Of a DNA stretch of 60,000 bases, positions 12,007-24,247 are shown one piece after another. The DNA comes from Antedon mediterranea. Taxonomy: Eukaryota; Echinodermata; Crinoidea; Comatulida; Antedonidae. Made by a program: the position numbers and the translations under genes. The stretch spans positions 11,184,601 to 11,244,600 of the forward strand of contig NC_092677.1 in NCBI RefSeq assembly GCF_964355755.1, written 5' to 3'. Under the pieces are notes generated by a model. It did not search any database, was not told where the DNA came from, and was given only the letters and a program-made list of their open reading frames with translations. Within the stretch, counting starts at the first letter, position 1, and each line of letters starts with the position of its first letter.

Positions 12007-15000
12007 ATGTCTGAAAGTAAAAGACGCTACCACCATCGACACCGCAGTGTCCAACGTAACGATGACCGTGGTGGACATAGAACCACGTCACAGGAAAGAC
12101 CAAGGTGCAATGCATATAGACCAACAACAGAAAGGTAAATATATTAAATAAGAAAATCTACTGAGAAAAAAATGTAGTATATTTAGCTTCTAGAGATTCA
12201 GCCAGTGTAGCCAATAATTGACATGGGGTCGAGAAATGGAACACATGAAACACCTAAAGTTCTATGTTTATGATAAGCTACTACATTCAGAATTTTTTGA
12301 GAGGTTACATTAGTAAACCAATCTTTGATAGACCCACCAATGATCCACATTGCATATATCAGTTTTAATTTAAAAATAAGAACTATCTATTTGATGCACC
12401 ATGTTTTTATAGACACGTTGTTGTAGACCGACATGCAATTCCTCACAGCAACAATTGGCACCGCAGTGGCCGAAGTGAACACAGAAGTTCGTTACAGAGT
12501 GATAGACAATCTAGCTACAGATCAACAGAAAGGTAAACTTTCAGTCATTTACCTACTGAATAAAATTGCAATATGTCTTAAGCCCTGTCTACACTATCAA
12601 ACTTTATATGACAAAAAAAAATGTGTTATGTCAGTACCATATTTGGGTAGATCAAACTTTTTTTGTCAAAGCTAGTCTGCTTTAGCTTCACAGTGCTGTG
12701 ATAATAGGCTACAAATACAAAAAAAATGTTTGTAAATGTTAACATAAATAATGCTTAATTATTTAGTATGGTTATAATAATGAATTTCAGTAGTACTGTA
12801 TTTGCTCATTATTTTTTTTAGCAAACATTGTGATGCAGAGAGAAGAAATGACGACCGTAATAGAGATATTGGTAACCAGATAGACCCTAGACGAAGCTCC
12901 AGTTGCAGTGGTAGTCTGAAAAGACCACATAGTCAAGAGGGAAATAATCTCAAAGAGGGACAACCTCCGAAAAAGAGAGGTCATTGGCCTAAAAAAGAAC
13001 TTAGACCAACAGGTGCATTATACTGTATTCTTTATAAATTAAAATCAAGATGAGTTAGTTGCCAAGTTAATTTTTGTCGTCATTTGAGACGTCATTGATT
13101 ACTTGGTAGATTTCCTCATTTTTACAAATTGTTATTTGTTTTAGTTATTTTGGGAACTTATCCATTTGAAGTACAGTATCTAAATTTTTTTTTTATAATA
13201 TGGATGTCAGTAAAAAAATATTTAACCATGGAAGCACTGTTGACATGGGCATTAACTATATTTTTTAATAAAAAATGTCAGCACATATCAGCAAGTAACT
13301 CGCCAATTACAGAATGGATATACTATCATGATCATACTTATAAACTAATTGTCTATAAGGCTTAGAAAATGGAAAAAATAGTCAGGCAAGCATGTTAATC
13401 ATCAAGCTACAGAACTATTTCCAATATTTAATGTAATTTTTATATTTCATATTATTTGTTTTTTATTTATTGATAAACTAACCAATTCATTCTTGTTTCC
13501 ATTTAGGCTATAAACGTCTACAAGAACTTCTGAGTAAAGAAAAAGAAGAAATACTTATTCAGCTTTCATCAACTAATTTTGGTTTTCAGGAACTTCTAAA
13601 TCAAAAAGAAGAAATTCGTAGAGATCTTCGCGCCTTAATTTTACGCGCCATTGTTTGTGCGTGCGAGTGTACTACTGCCCAAGCTTCGTTGAATTCATTT
13701 TTAGGCAAACTTCAGAATTCCGAGTTTTTCTATCATGTGCAGCATCATATAATGTCATTAAAAGATGATGGAAATGACAAGATACAATATGAAGTCGAAA
13801 TACAAGATATCATTACTGTAATTCGGACAATGATCCACCGGCTCCCAGACACTATAGATGATGTTAAACCATCTATACTGCTTCTTACTGCGACTACTGA
13901 CGATTTACTTGCAGAAGGGTTAATTAATGAGTATGTCATGGAAAGTTTCAAAGAACTCAAAAAGCTGTCTAAGAATACTCAAGGTGCTGTACGGAAAAAG
14001 AAGTTCAATGTCGATGGAGAAACTCCACCACCAGACAACTTTCGGGAGATATCAATATTTCCTACAATAAACGATCTTACTGCAGACTACAAACCTTACT
14101 TACGGAAGAATAGACTTGGTGGTAGTTATGATGACGTAGACCATTATCTAGATGTCCACTTCCGTTTAATTCGTGAGGACTTGGTGAGACCACTTCGAGA
14201 AGGCATTAAGGAGTATCTGCATACCAAAGATGACTCAAATAAGCGCATAACTAGCATACGTATATATTACGATGTAACCATCGAGTATCCAGTATGTTCC
14301 CATGATTGTGTATTATACCGAGTACACTTTGATGTGTCGCGATTGAAGGGAGTTCGCTGGCAATCCACAAAACGCCTGATCTATGGGTCACTTGTCTGCC
14401 TGTCTCCGGACGATTTCAAATCAGTTTACTTTGCTACTGTTGCAAATAGAGATGTAAAGGATCTTGAGAATGGTTTTGTAGATTTAAAATTAGAAAACGA
14501 AGAAGAGTTTGAGAAATTAAACGAATGTCGCTATACCATGGTTGAAACATCGTCCTTCTTTGAGGCTTACCGGCACGTCCTGAAGAGTTTGCAGGAAATT
14601 ACAGAAACGAGCATGCCAATGAAAAGCTACATCATCAAAGGCCACCACAAAGTTGAAGCTCCATCATACCTTCGTCACAACATGACTATGACGTATGACC
14701 TTACACCATTGGTAAATGACACTACCAAATGTCTTGTAAGGTTAGCCGGTAATTCATGGCCAACTGCTAAATCTCTTCAACTCGATGAATCGCAATTTAC
14801 TGCCTTCAGAAATGCGTTGACGAAAGAGTTTGTAGTCATCCAAGGACCACCTGGAACTGGCAAAACCTACATAGGGTTGAAGATTGTACAAGCACTACTT
14901 TACAACAGTGAATGCTGGACAATTGACGCTGTTCATCATAGGGTAAAACATAGCCCTATATTTGTAGTCTGCTTCACAAATCATGCGCTTGATCAATTTC

Positions 15001-18000
15001 TTGAAGGCATACACTCATTTGTACAAACAGGTATTGTACGAGTTGGCGGCAGAAGTAAAAGTGAAATTTTAAACAGCTACAATCTCTCTCAGCTTCGAAA
15101 AAAGTTAAGGGAGGTAAAAGAAGTACCCAGATATATATTTGATAGAAAAAGGGACATTGAATATGAAATGCGTGAATTACGAGGTGTTATGGATCTAGCA
15201 GAGGAAAGAATCAAATTAACAACAAGAGGTGTTCTTTGTGAAATGTACATAGAAACATGGATGTCATGTGATCATTACAAATCATTGACACAGAATAGAA
15301 TAAACAATGAAAACATAGTGGTGACTTGGTTAGGATTGGGTGAGACTATAGTTACCGACACAGTTGTTGATTCTTGTCAAAATATTGCAAACAAACTTAA
15401 TGAAGAGCCTGTAAAAGAAGAAGACGACGACGACGACGACAGAGAAATGGATTTTGCTGAAGAAGAAGATTTACTAATAGAACAGAGATTAATTGATACT
15501 GATGTTGCTAATGATGAAACTCTCAATTTAAAAGAAATCGATACTTTAAGACAGACATTTGTGTATGGTTTCCAGTTGACTGAAAATAAGAAGGAAGCTC
15601 GATATCTTAAAAGGCAATTACAAAGTTATGACAAAATGACAGATATCGAAGCTGCCAAAGTGGATAACATATGGAATCTTGGACTGGATGATCGTTGGCG
15701 TCTATATCGATTATGGATATCAAAGTACTGTAACCAGGAACGTCAGACACTATTTGCGAATAATTATAAATACAATGAGTTAGGAAAACAACTTCAAGAA
15801 ATCACATTAGAGGAAAATCTTTTTCTGATGAAAGATGCTAAGGTGATTGGTATGACGACCACTGGAGCTGCAAAATGCCGAAATATGATTCAAAGAATCC
15901 AACCCAAGATTGTTATTGTAGAAGAAGCTGCTGAGGTACTAGAAGCTCACATAGTATCAAGTGTAACTCAAGGGTGTGAACATCTGATACTTATAGGAGA
16001 TCACCAACAACTCAGACCAAATCCAACAGTATATGATCTTGCCAAAAAGTTTAATTTGGAGATTTCTCTTTTTGAGAGGATGGTAAAAAACGGCATGAGT
16101 TGTCACAGGTTGGATATTCAACATAGAATGCGACCAGAGATATCTTCACTTATGAAGAACTATTTTTACAATGGACTTCAAGATGCCAAAAATGTAAAGT
16201 TGTATGAAAATGTTAAAGGAATATCAAACAACATGTTTTTCATTGAACATAATCATCAGGAAACAGCTCTCAGTGATACTTTTAGCCAATCAAACATCTA
16301 TGAAGCGGAGTTCTTGGTAAACCTTTCTAAGTACTTGATTCAGCAAGGCTACAAACCAACAGAGATTACAATCCTCACAACCTATACAGGTCAGCTATTT
16401 CAGTTTAAGAAACTAATGACGTCTAAGTTGTTCAACGGTATTCATGTTTGTACTGTTGATAATTATCAAGGTGAAGAAAATGAAATCGTTCTCCTTTCAC
16501 TTGTTCGAAGCAATGAAGAAGGTAAAATTGGATTTCTTAAAGAGAAAAATAGGATGTGTGTTGCTTTATCGAGAGCGAAGAAAGGTTTTTTCTGCATTGG
16601 TAATATGAAGCTTCTAGCAGCCAAAGACAAAAATTGGGGCAAGATTGTCAAAGGCCTTAAACAAAAGAAACTGATTGGAGATACCATTCGATTGTGTTGC
16701 CAAAACCACCCAGAAGCAAGCCTCGACATATGTGAACCTAAAGATTTTGATAATTGTCCAGAGGGAGGTTGTAAAAAGCCTTGTAGTTACAAAATGCAAT
16801 GCGGACACGTCTGTAAGAAGCTATGTCACTCATACGATCCCGAACATAAGAATATCAAGTGTTTAGAGCCTTGTTCCAGAATGACATGTACTTTCGGACA
16901 TCCATGTACACTTTATTGTTATCAGAAATGTAAAGACAACTGTGATGTTCAAATAGAGAGACATTTACCATGTGAACATAAACTAACACTACCATGCTTT
17001 AAAAATAAGGGTACAGTCGTATGTGTGTCTGATTGTCAAAAGATTTTGCGATGCCACCATGCATGTAAAGAAAAATGTAGCCAACCATGCACAGCTGTGT
17101 GTTGTAAGGTTGTAAATAAATCATTACCTTGTGGACATAATGGCGAATACAAATGTTACGTGACTGATCCATTAGACTGCTCTTCGCGATGTGCATTCTC
17201 CTTGAAATGCGGTCATCTCTGTGAAGGAACTTGTGGAGGTTGTAAAAATGGCCGTCTGCATAAACTGTGTGGTTCTAAATGTGGCAGGAAATTGGTATGT
17301 GGTCATGAATGTATAGAACCATGCACTCGTAATTGTCCACCTTGTAGGAAACCATGTCAGAATCGATGTGTTCATAGCAAGTGTCCCAAAAAATGTGGAG
17401 AAAAGTGTACACCTTGTCGAATGCGGTGTGAATGGCAATGCAAACATCATGAATGTACTAAGCAATGTGGAGAACTCTGCAACCGAAAAAGATGCAATAA
17501 ACCATGTAAGAAGTCCCTTAAACGATGTGGTCATGTTTGTGCTGGCCTTTGCGGCGAGCCTTGTCCCAACAAGTGTCTGATTTGTGATAAAGAAGAGTTA
17601 ACTACTATACTGTTTGGTAACGAAGATGAACCTGATGCCAGATTTATTGAGTTAGAAGACTGTGGACATGTTATAGAATCAAAAGGACTAGATAGATGGA
17701 TAGATCTAGAAGACAAAAGTGTGCAATCAAAAGCTTGCCCAGTGTGCAAAACTCCCATCAGAAGGAATCTGCGGTACGGAAACATCATTAAACAAATTCA
17801 AATAGACATAGAACGTGTTAAAGACAAAGTAAATGGACAAATTAGCTTTGACGATAAAAAAAAATTGAGAAGTGAAATTGAAGATTTATCTGACAGAGAG
17901 ATACGCAAGTCTCTACGCCATGAACACAAACTAATAAAGACGCCGAAGCATGTTGCTGATATGCATAACAAAATACAGTTTCTGGAGAAATTAGAAAAAA

Positions 18001-18623
18001 TTAGAGGAGCGTGTTCTGATATCGACAATATTCAATACAAGACAATTGAAAGAAAGATTAAGACAGACATAGAAACCTTAAAAAACTACATTCTCAAACC
18101 AAGAAGTCGATTTAGTGAGCAACTTTTAGAAGATATTTTGTCTGAGCTTCAACGTATTTCATTCTTAGTGGAATTGCATGTGCATAAAAGTAAACTGCAA
18201 GCATCGCAAATTAGCAAGAACAATTTAACAGATTCCTTTACTACAGTCGAAAAATGTTTCACTGATGTAGGCCCTTTAAAAGAAGATGATATAAACAAAA
18301 TACAGGCATGCTTGAAAAATATACGAGATAATTGCGGCAGAGTTCCTGGAATATCAGAAGAAGAACGGCTACAAATTGTAAAGGCTATAGGATTATCGAA
18401 AGGTCATTGGTTTAAATGCCCAAAAGGACACATATACGCGATTGGTGAATGTGGTGGTGCTACGGTAGAAAGTGTATGTCCAGAATGCAAATCTAAAATT
18501 GGAGGGAAAAAGCATCACCTTCGAGATGATAATAAACTTGCCAGTGAAATGGATGACGCTCAATATGCTTCCTGGTCAGAACAAGCGAATATGGAAAATT
18601 ATATATTAGACAATATCGTTTAA
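12007..18623 (+). CDS. ZNFX1-like helicase with NFX1 and RZ zinc fingers (gene A)
   Basis: Exons 12007-12134, 12413-12532, 12822-13012 and 13507-18623 splice in phase to 1851 residues. The ATG at 12007 is the first in-frame one, but the frame stays open upstream to the acceptor at 11985, so a longer N-terminus is possible. Residues 1-145 are Arg/Ser/His-rich. The UPF1-type SF1 helicase has GPPGTGKT (about 593), EEAAEVLEAH (about 952), QHRMRPEIS (about 1018), DNYQGEENEI (about 1130) and ALSRAKKG (about 1166); an acidic insert with a run of Asp lies between motifs. NFX1-type fingers span about 1228-1505. Next come ECGH/CPVC motifs and helices. At about 1780-1815 is an RZ-type finger (WFKCPKGH, IGECGGA, CPEC, IGG). 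In mammals ZNFX1 is an interferon-induced dsRNA sensor; in C. elegans it acts in small-RNA inheritance. Confidence 0.93.
12579..12675. mobile_element. MITE copy 6, internally deleted, in gene A intron
   Basis: The left end is TTAAGCCCTGTCTACACTAT, followed by a short body (AGTACCATATTTGGG) and the remnant TTTTTTTGTCAAAGCTAGTC. It sits between the exons ending 12532 and starting 12822. Confidence 0.75.
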
Positions 18624-18631
18624 CATGGAGA

Positions 18632-18649
18632 AATAAAAAGAGCAATAAA
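18632..18649 (+). terminator. Poly(A) signals of gene A
   Basis: Two AATAAA hexamers (18632-18637 and 18644-18649) lie 9 and 21 bases after the stop codon. This would give gene A an extremely short 3' UTR and end transcription before the decayed copy at 18690. Confidence 0.5.
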
Positions 18650-18689
18650 ACATTTTTTAAAGAATAAGAATTGAAGGTTTTTCTGATAT

Positions 18690-19372
18690 TTAGACACAGA
18701 AATCACTGAACTTCAAAAGTTAAAGACACTAGAGCAGGTTGGTAATATGAAGAACAGAATACAATGTCTTATGAGATTAGAACTTATTTGCCAAGCAATA
18801 CTCAATACGAGACAATAACAAGAAAGATAAAAGAAGACCTCAAACCTCAAAATGTATCCTCAAACCTCAAAGTAGGTTTAGTGAGCAACATTTAGAAGAT
18901 ATATTGTCTGAACTAAACGGTTTTTTTATGGAACTAAACGTGCTTAAATGTAAATGGCAAACGTTTGAAATTAAGAAAGAGTCTGTAACGGAATCTATTA
19001 GTACGGTTGACACAATTTTCACCAAAGTAGGCGTTTTGAAAGAAGATGAAATTAAATAAATACCATACAATCTTTCTTGGAAAAAATACGAGATAAGTGT
19101 GGCAGTATTCCTGGAATATCCGAAGAAAATCGGGTGAACATTGTAAGGCAATGGATCTAAAAAGGGGATCTTGGTTTAAGTGCCCAAACGGACACGTGCA
19201 ATATATGCAATTGGTGAGTGCGGTGGTGCTATAGAGGAAGCAAAATGTCCTGAATGCGGATCCAATATTGGAGGCAAAAACCACTGCATTCAACACATTT
19301 GCTGGTGAAATGGATGGCGGTCGATATGCCGCCTGGTCGAATCCAACAAATCTAGCAAATTATATACTGTAA
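18690..19372 (+). pseudogene. Decayed duplicate of the ZNFX1-like 3' end
   Basis: This matches the last ~230 codons of gene A in order: a helical region, SRFSEQ-like and EDILSEL motifs, a KEDEIK segment, PGISEENR, WFKCPNGH, IGECGGA, CPEC with IGG, and a terminal NYIL. It is broken by a TAA after KEDEIK (near 19057) and at least three frameshifts (near 19075, 19150 and 19200), so it cannot make one protein. No helicase or NFX1 finger sequence accompanies it. It is probably the remnant of a fourth tandem gene, or a partial duplication of A's 3' end. Confidence 0.9.
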
Positions 19373-19680
19373 TGTGTAAAAAAAATATATAATTTCTGAC
19401 ATTAAGTTTAAAACTTATTTCTTGGTAAAAGCATATGTATTTCGTCTCAGTTTATCATCATATATAGCCTATGTTCATTTAACTGTATTTTATATAGTTA
19501 TTTGTGGTTTTCGTAACCTAATTGTAGGCTAATACGACCATATAAGGCCTCTGTAAATTTACATTTTGTAATTTAGTACAAGTTGATACCTGCATGCTGC
19601 ATGTATCATTTTATTATATCCAAGTTAAGTGTGCTATTATAAAAGTGTACTGACACGTGATCTCATTTCTATCTCATTTC
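19373..19680. other. Intergenic, upstream of gene B promoter
   Basis: AT-rich and gene-free. I see no repeat or exon that I can support. Confidence 0.5.
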
Positions 19681-19718
19681 CTGTCTCCAGGGAAGAGTTA
19701 GCTCTTCCCTGCTGTCTC
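19681..19718. mobile_element. 24-bp palindromic insertion with 7-bp duplication
   Basis: The element at 19688-19711 has arms CAGGGAAGAG and CTCTTCCCTG around TTAG. CTGTCTC stands on both sides (19681-19687 and 19712-19718). It has the same arms as the elements at 23845 and 30759. Confidence 0.75.
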
Positions 19719-19796
19719 TAATATTCTTGCAGTTTCCGTTGAAACGTCAATTTTTAAAAACAACACAGTACTTAAATATTCATGATTATATGACAT

Positions 19797-19864
19797 CCAA
19801 TCAAAAGACGTCTACAGAAATGTTATTTTCTTATTACTAAATCACGTGATTGTTGGAAATTCCC
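19797..19864 (+). promoter_or_regulatory. Promoter block of gene B: CCAAT, E-box, kappaB
   Basis: CCAATCAAAAGACGT begins at 19797, the palindrome ATCACGTGAT is at 19841-19850, and GGAAATTCCC (reverse complement GGGAATTTCC, a kappaB consensus) is at 19855-19864. The same three motifs occur in the same order before gene C, although the sequence between them has diverged. This supports function, but it is also expected from a recent duplication. Confidence 0.6.
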
Positions 19865-19865
19865 C

Positions 19866-19962
19866 ACCTATAGTAGTAGAATTCACAAGAACACCATACA
19901 TCTATATTAGCCCATGACTAGTTCAGAATGTTAAATAAAGTCATTTTATTGTATTTCATATG
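19866..19962 (+). other. Inferred non-coding first exon of gene B
   Basis: The stretch from about 19866 to a strong donor (CATATG/GTAAGTAT) at 19963 aligns with the matching segment before gene C. The 5' limit is unknown. The last three bases are ATG, which together with exon 2 make a five-codon upstream ORF ending in the TAATG that contains the main start at 24248. Confidence 0.5.
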
Positions 19963-20330
19963 GTAAGTATACTACTATTTTTCTGTATATTTTATAGGCA
20001 TCTTATTCACTATAAAGCCTCTATCCCAATTTAACAAACAAAATAGGAAACAGAATTAGGAATAGAATTGAATTGGCACGAAATACGGAGCAATAATGGT
20101 GTAAGCAGTTTCCCAATTCAATTTTAAATTACTTCATCAAATTTTAGCATATAGAACAAGACTTAAACTATGTAATGTTGAAATAGAACCTGCATGGAAA
20201 CAATTTAACTGAATGATTGTGTTTTTCTGCTAATAAACATATTTTAAGTTAGAGCAATATTGTAACAGGAAATAAAAATTATAGCAAACTAATAAATGAG
20301 CTAATTCTTTTTTCATATAAAATATTGTTA

Positions 20331-20925
20331 AACAAGGCCATATAGATGGCTGCAGTCGCGTGCTCATTAGTGTTTATCGACCGACCGACCAACCTACCAA
20401 CTGACCGAAACTACTGAACATGTTTAAAAATGTTGAAATGTTTAAAAACATTTATATTTTTGACGTGCTCGTATAACGTAATTTCGAGTTGAAAAGTAAG
20501 TCAAGAAAACAGAAATCGGGCAAAAAGAGTGCGCAATAACATTTAACGCGCAGTGCGCGCGCAACAATCTGCGCACTCATGGCAATTTTGGAAACGCTTA
20601 AAATTGCCTGAAACGTACTCTTATTTCATCGAAAATAAATATTGACAATTTTAAGCGCGCGTACGCATGCGTTACATGATTACAAACGTGATTTCGTTAA
20701 ATCGTGCGTAGACCGCGTAATTTTTTATTGTGCACCGTGAAAACATAACCACATCGATTCCTGGCCATAAGGAATATACTGTGAAAAATTGACTTAGCTA
20801 GATTAAACTGATATCAAGATAAGGTCAGAAAGCGATAAAACGCATAGTGATACCGGACCGACAGACAGACCGACCGACCGACCGACCGACATAGTGAACT
20901 ATAGAGTCGCGTCCACACGACTAAA
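20331..20925. repeat. CGAC-rich dispersed element
   Basis: The left end reads AAGGCCATATAGATGGCTGC and AGTCGCGTG, then (CGAC)n. The right end again has (CGAC)n followed by ATAGTGAACTATAGAGTCGC. A shorter copy in the opposite orientation lies at 24014-24128. Confidence 0.65.
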
Positions 20926-21460
20926 AAAGAAAATGTACCCAAAACAATATAGAAACTTTACAAAATAGAACTTCCTAATTTCATAAAGAATGGTTATGCT
21001 TCACTAATAACAAAAAAACTGTTAGATTTTTTGTTTCCTCAATTTTTTATGAATATAAAAATGTTAAAATGTCGTATAACTTTTTTACTTTACATTATGT
21101 ATATTTGTGGCTTGTCCTCAAAAGAACACAGAAAAACTGCCAAAAAAGTATGTCTATGTATGTATGTCGATACTTATATTTCGTGTGTGTTTGTATACAC
21201 CTGTATTTTATTTGTACATTATGTAAACTCAATTACTCAGCTCTAATTACTCAACATCATGCAACATTTTTACTTTTTAATGATCATGCTAGATTGTGTG
21301 TGTGTAGACTAGTCCAGATTTGAGAATGAAATGCTGTAGGCATTTTGTGTTAAAAGCGAATAAACATGTGTTTAGGGTAATTTGGGGTGCTGAATTCAAA
21401 TCTGCTGTTTACCCGGCCCAATTTTTAGATCTTCACCCTTAAAATGTGAACAACAAATTG

Positions 21461-21720
21461 GCCGCCATTTCAAACTTATTTTGGCTTATAACTTGTTTAA
21501 AATGACATAACAAGTTAAAAATGGTATCTATACCTATGTTTGTGATACTGAAGATTCCAAATAAATTGTTATTAAAGTTGTAAATATTCTATTTCAGCCG
21601 CCATGTTGAAATCCAAGATGGCCGCCATTTTAAACGTATTTTGGCTTATAACTTGACTTTTATGTGATCTGACATAGCAAGTTAAAAATGGTGTCTATAC
21701 CTATGTTTGTGATACTCATA
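21461..21720. repeat. Two-copy repeat, ~160 bp, with GGCCGCCATTT
   Basis: GGCCGCCATTTCAAACTTAT and GGCCGCCATTTTAAACGTAT start near 21461 and 21621. Both are followed by TTTTGGCTTATAACTTG and, later, ATCTATACC or GTCTATACC with TATGTTTGTGATACT. Confidence 0.7.
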
Positions 21721-21721
21721 T

Positions 21722-22342
21722 AACTATAGAAAGCCACTCCGAGAGTGCATACCTCCGCCTACTGTAGAATTCTCCTACATAAGATTTCTCCGGTAAAAAA
21801 AATATATATATATGTGTGTGTGTCTTAATGCTGTTTGTGATTTATGCTAATTTCACTACAAGCATGTGTATGCGAGTTTGGTGTAATGGTTATGTAACAA
21901 GCCTTTCAATTAACAATAGCTTCAGTTGACTAACAATAGAACAGCAACGCGAAAATCAAACGAGTGAATTTGAAAAGAAATAGGTTTTGTAAACTACTCG
22001 CATCAAAAAACGTGCACATTAAATCAAATTATGTTTTAAAATTACAAATCACAAATTATAACTCTTGCCTCTTGTACAAAAATGAAGTTTTTTGGACAAG
22101 TAGTTCTCGAGAAAATTCAATTTGAGTTTACTTGTTACTTTAAGACTGCTCGCCGGCTTTTGAAAAATTCTGTTCTATCTTTTTAACACTAGCAGGTCTG
22201 AAAAGTATACTAAAAAGTGGTCAAGAATTGGGACCGTGGTCCGAAATGGTCCCAAAATTTAATGGAATGGTCCTTGACCAATATCTATCTGTAATTACTT
22301 TTTGAGTAATCCTGCTAACAAACCCTTGGCGGAGGTAAATTA
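21722..22342. mobile_element. Non-autonomous element, TACCTCCGCC ends
   Basis: The left end is GAAAGCCACTCCGAGAGTGC and the right end is CTTGGCGGAGGTAAATT; both carry the TACCTCCGCC block in inverted orientation. The body aligns as reverse complement to 57199-58555. It has no coding sequence. Confidence 0.75.
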
Positions 22343-22435
22343 GACTTTGTTCTGTGCCTATATATAATATTTTGTATGTGGACATGTTTCTATGACAATG
22401 CAACTTACTTTTAAATACTGTATAAATTCCTGTTT

Positions 22436-22495
22436 ATTATTTTTATTTTTATTTTTATTTTTTTTTTTTTTTTTATTTTTTTTTTATTTATTAGG
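22436..22495 (-). repeat. T-rich tract, possible minus-strand retroposon tail
   Basis: About 60 bases of T runs with TTTTTA blocks. Read on the minus strand it is an A-rich tail following AATAAATAAA, which fits the 3' end of a retroposed copy. No coding sequence was recognised next to it. Confidence 0.35.
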
Positions 22496-22650
22496 TATAA
22501 CACTCAAAATGCAACAAAAGTTGAAAATCTTATGAGTTTACAAAAGGTACAAAAAAAAAACCGAGATAAAGATATAAAACAATAGGCCTATACTAAAATT
22601 TACGGTGGCCCACAACTGTCACGCACACTATATAAATCATATTCACACAA

Positions 22651-22712
22651 ATAAAGAAGGAATCACACAATTAAAGAAGAAATCACACAATTAAAGAAGA
22701 AATCGCATATAA
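22651..22712. repeat. 20-bp tandem repeat
   Basis: AATCACACAATTAAAGAAGA occurs twice head to tail. Degenerate relatives lie on both sides (CACACAAATAAAGAAGG before, CGCGCAATTAAAGAAGAG after). Confidence 0.7.
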
Positions 22713-23835
22713 ACAAAAGAAAGCATGAAAATATAAAACGAAATGCACAAATAAAGAAGAAACGCGCAATTAAAGAAGAGCTAAGCACAATTAAGGACGT
22801 CCGCAACAAATTCGAAATAATGAATGAAAGTGGAACCCACAAAAGAAAAAAATCATTTTTTAAGGAATATCTTTCAATAACTACAGGCCACTGATGAAGT
22901 AGGCCTAGGCCTTAAAAAGAATATGGCTTTGCTTTTTTCCAACAGTGCGTAAGATAATTGAATTGTCTACTTTTAGGCCTATTAACTATTATAGCATATT
23001 TGTTTTTATTGATTTTCCACACAAAATGAATATGATAATAATAATAATAATATCGCATAGTATAGTATGATTTTAATTGATAGGAAAAAAGTATAGCTCT
23101 ACGAAAAAATATGATGATGAAATAGACTACAAAATTCCGTGAATAGTGTTAATGGTCTATTCAGCCTACATGCGACCGGGTATCGAAGAGACAATACAAC
23201 TATTGATATAAGATATTTTAATGAGAATGTGGCATATACCTGTGGGTATATATACAATTCCGGTGTGTTTATCATATTTTACATTAGAACATAATTTATA
23301 TTATAATTATAATAAAAAAAATATTTCCTTAAAAAAACGCCACTAGACCTTTTGTTTGTTTTGACAAAGATAAATTTACAGCCAACACGAAAACATTGTT
23401 TATTGAAGAGGTCTTACGACTGTCTGCATACTGTACATCATAGACTCTCTTCTCCCATACGTGCTTTGGGGATTGCGCATGCCCAGTCCGAGTTTCTAAA
23501 TACTCTTTTTTTTTTCAGCCGTAGTACACTGTAAGCTTTCGCGTGATACGGTTTCCTAATGCTTCCGTCCTCTTGAATATAATTGCCTAAATGCGCGGCG
23601 CGAAAACATTATTTAATAATTTGAATTAACTTGTTTTTGTGGTGAAATTTTGTTTTCTTTTTGCTTTGTATGTTTTGTATGTAGAAGATGTACTATCCGT
23701 AATAAAGGAAAAGGAATAAATGAATAAATGAAGGCCTCTAGACTTAGGCCGGCTATAAGCACAACTCAGCAAGAAAGTAGCATGTGCAACAGAATGTTAT
23801 CTAAGGATTCCGATTCCAAGGCAATTGTTAAATCC

Positions 23836-23896
23836 CGCCTTCCACAGGGAAGAGTTAAATTACAATTGCAATATAACTCTCTTCCCTGCGCCTTCC
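23836..23896. mobile_element. 44-bp palindromic insertion with 8-bp duplication
   Basis: Arms CAGGGAAGAGTTA (from 23845) and the inverted copy ending CTCTTCCCTG (23888) surround a short AT spacer. CGCCTTCC lies on both sides (23836-23843 and 23889-23896), with one extra A on the left. Confidence 0.7.
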
Positions 23897-24013
23897 TTGT
23901 GAAACAAAAATCTTGTATAGACAAGAAACTTTTTTTTTCAAAACTATAGGACTACTCCATACGCGTTTACAGTCTCAAACATCGTCTCATCTTTGGCCTA
24001 CTGTTTCTTTTTA

Positions 24014-24128
24014 GTCGCGTGCAACGCGACTCTACAGCTCACTATGCTGGTCGGTTGTCGGTCGGTCGGTTGGTCGGTCGGTAAACACTAACTTGATCAC
24101 ACGACTGCAGCCATCTATATGGCCTTGT
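24014..24128. repeat. Short inverted copy of the CGAC-rich element
   Basis: It has AGTCGCGTGCAACGCGACTC, then GGTCGGTCGG runs, then CACGACTGCAGCCATCTATA and TGGCCTTG. It is the reverse orientation of the copy at 20331 with the interior lost. Confidence 0.65.
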
Positions 24129-24247
24129 TATTAATAATATTATTACGGTATATTTTTCAACATTATCACGGGTGCTTGAAGTGTTTCTCTATTTCTGTTT
24201 ATTCAAATTATACGTTAAGTTATTTAATTGCAGATTAATATATTATA

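Larger units (their letters stand above)
19963..24233. other. Intron 1 of gene B, repeat-rich
   Basis: No exon is supported. It contains the CGAC-rich element (20331-20925), a TTGGCGGAGG-type element (21722-22342), a T-rich tract (22436-22495), 20-bp tandem repeats (22651-22712), a palindromic micro-insertion (23836-23896) and a short second copy of the CGAC element (24014-24128). The equivalent intron in gene C is only about 470 bp. Confidence 0.55.

Noticed and set aside
16466-18028. Several minus-strand open stretches inside gene A
   Set aside because: They mirror the cysteine codon pattern of the sense strand; the + strand frame has clear helicase and zinc-finger motifs.
22651-22800. Regular repeats that could suggest a CRISPR array
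   Set aside because: The units are 20-bp head-to-tail copies without unique spacers, in an animal intron.
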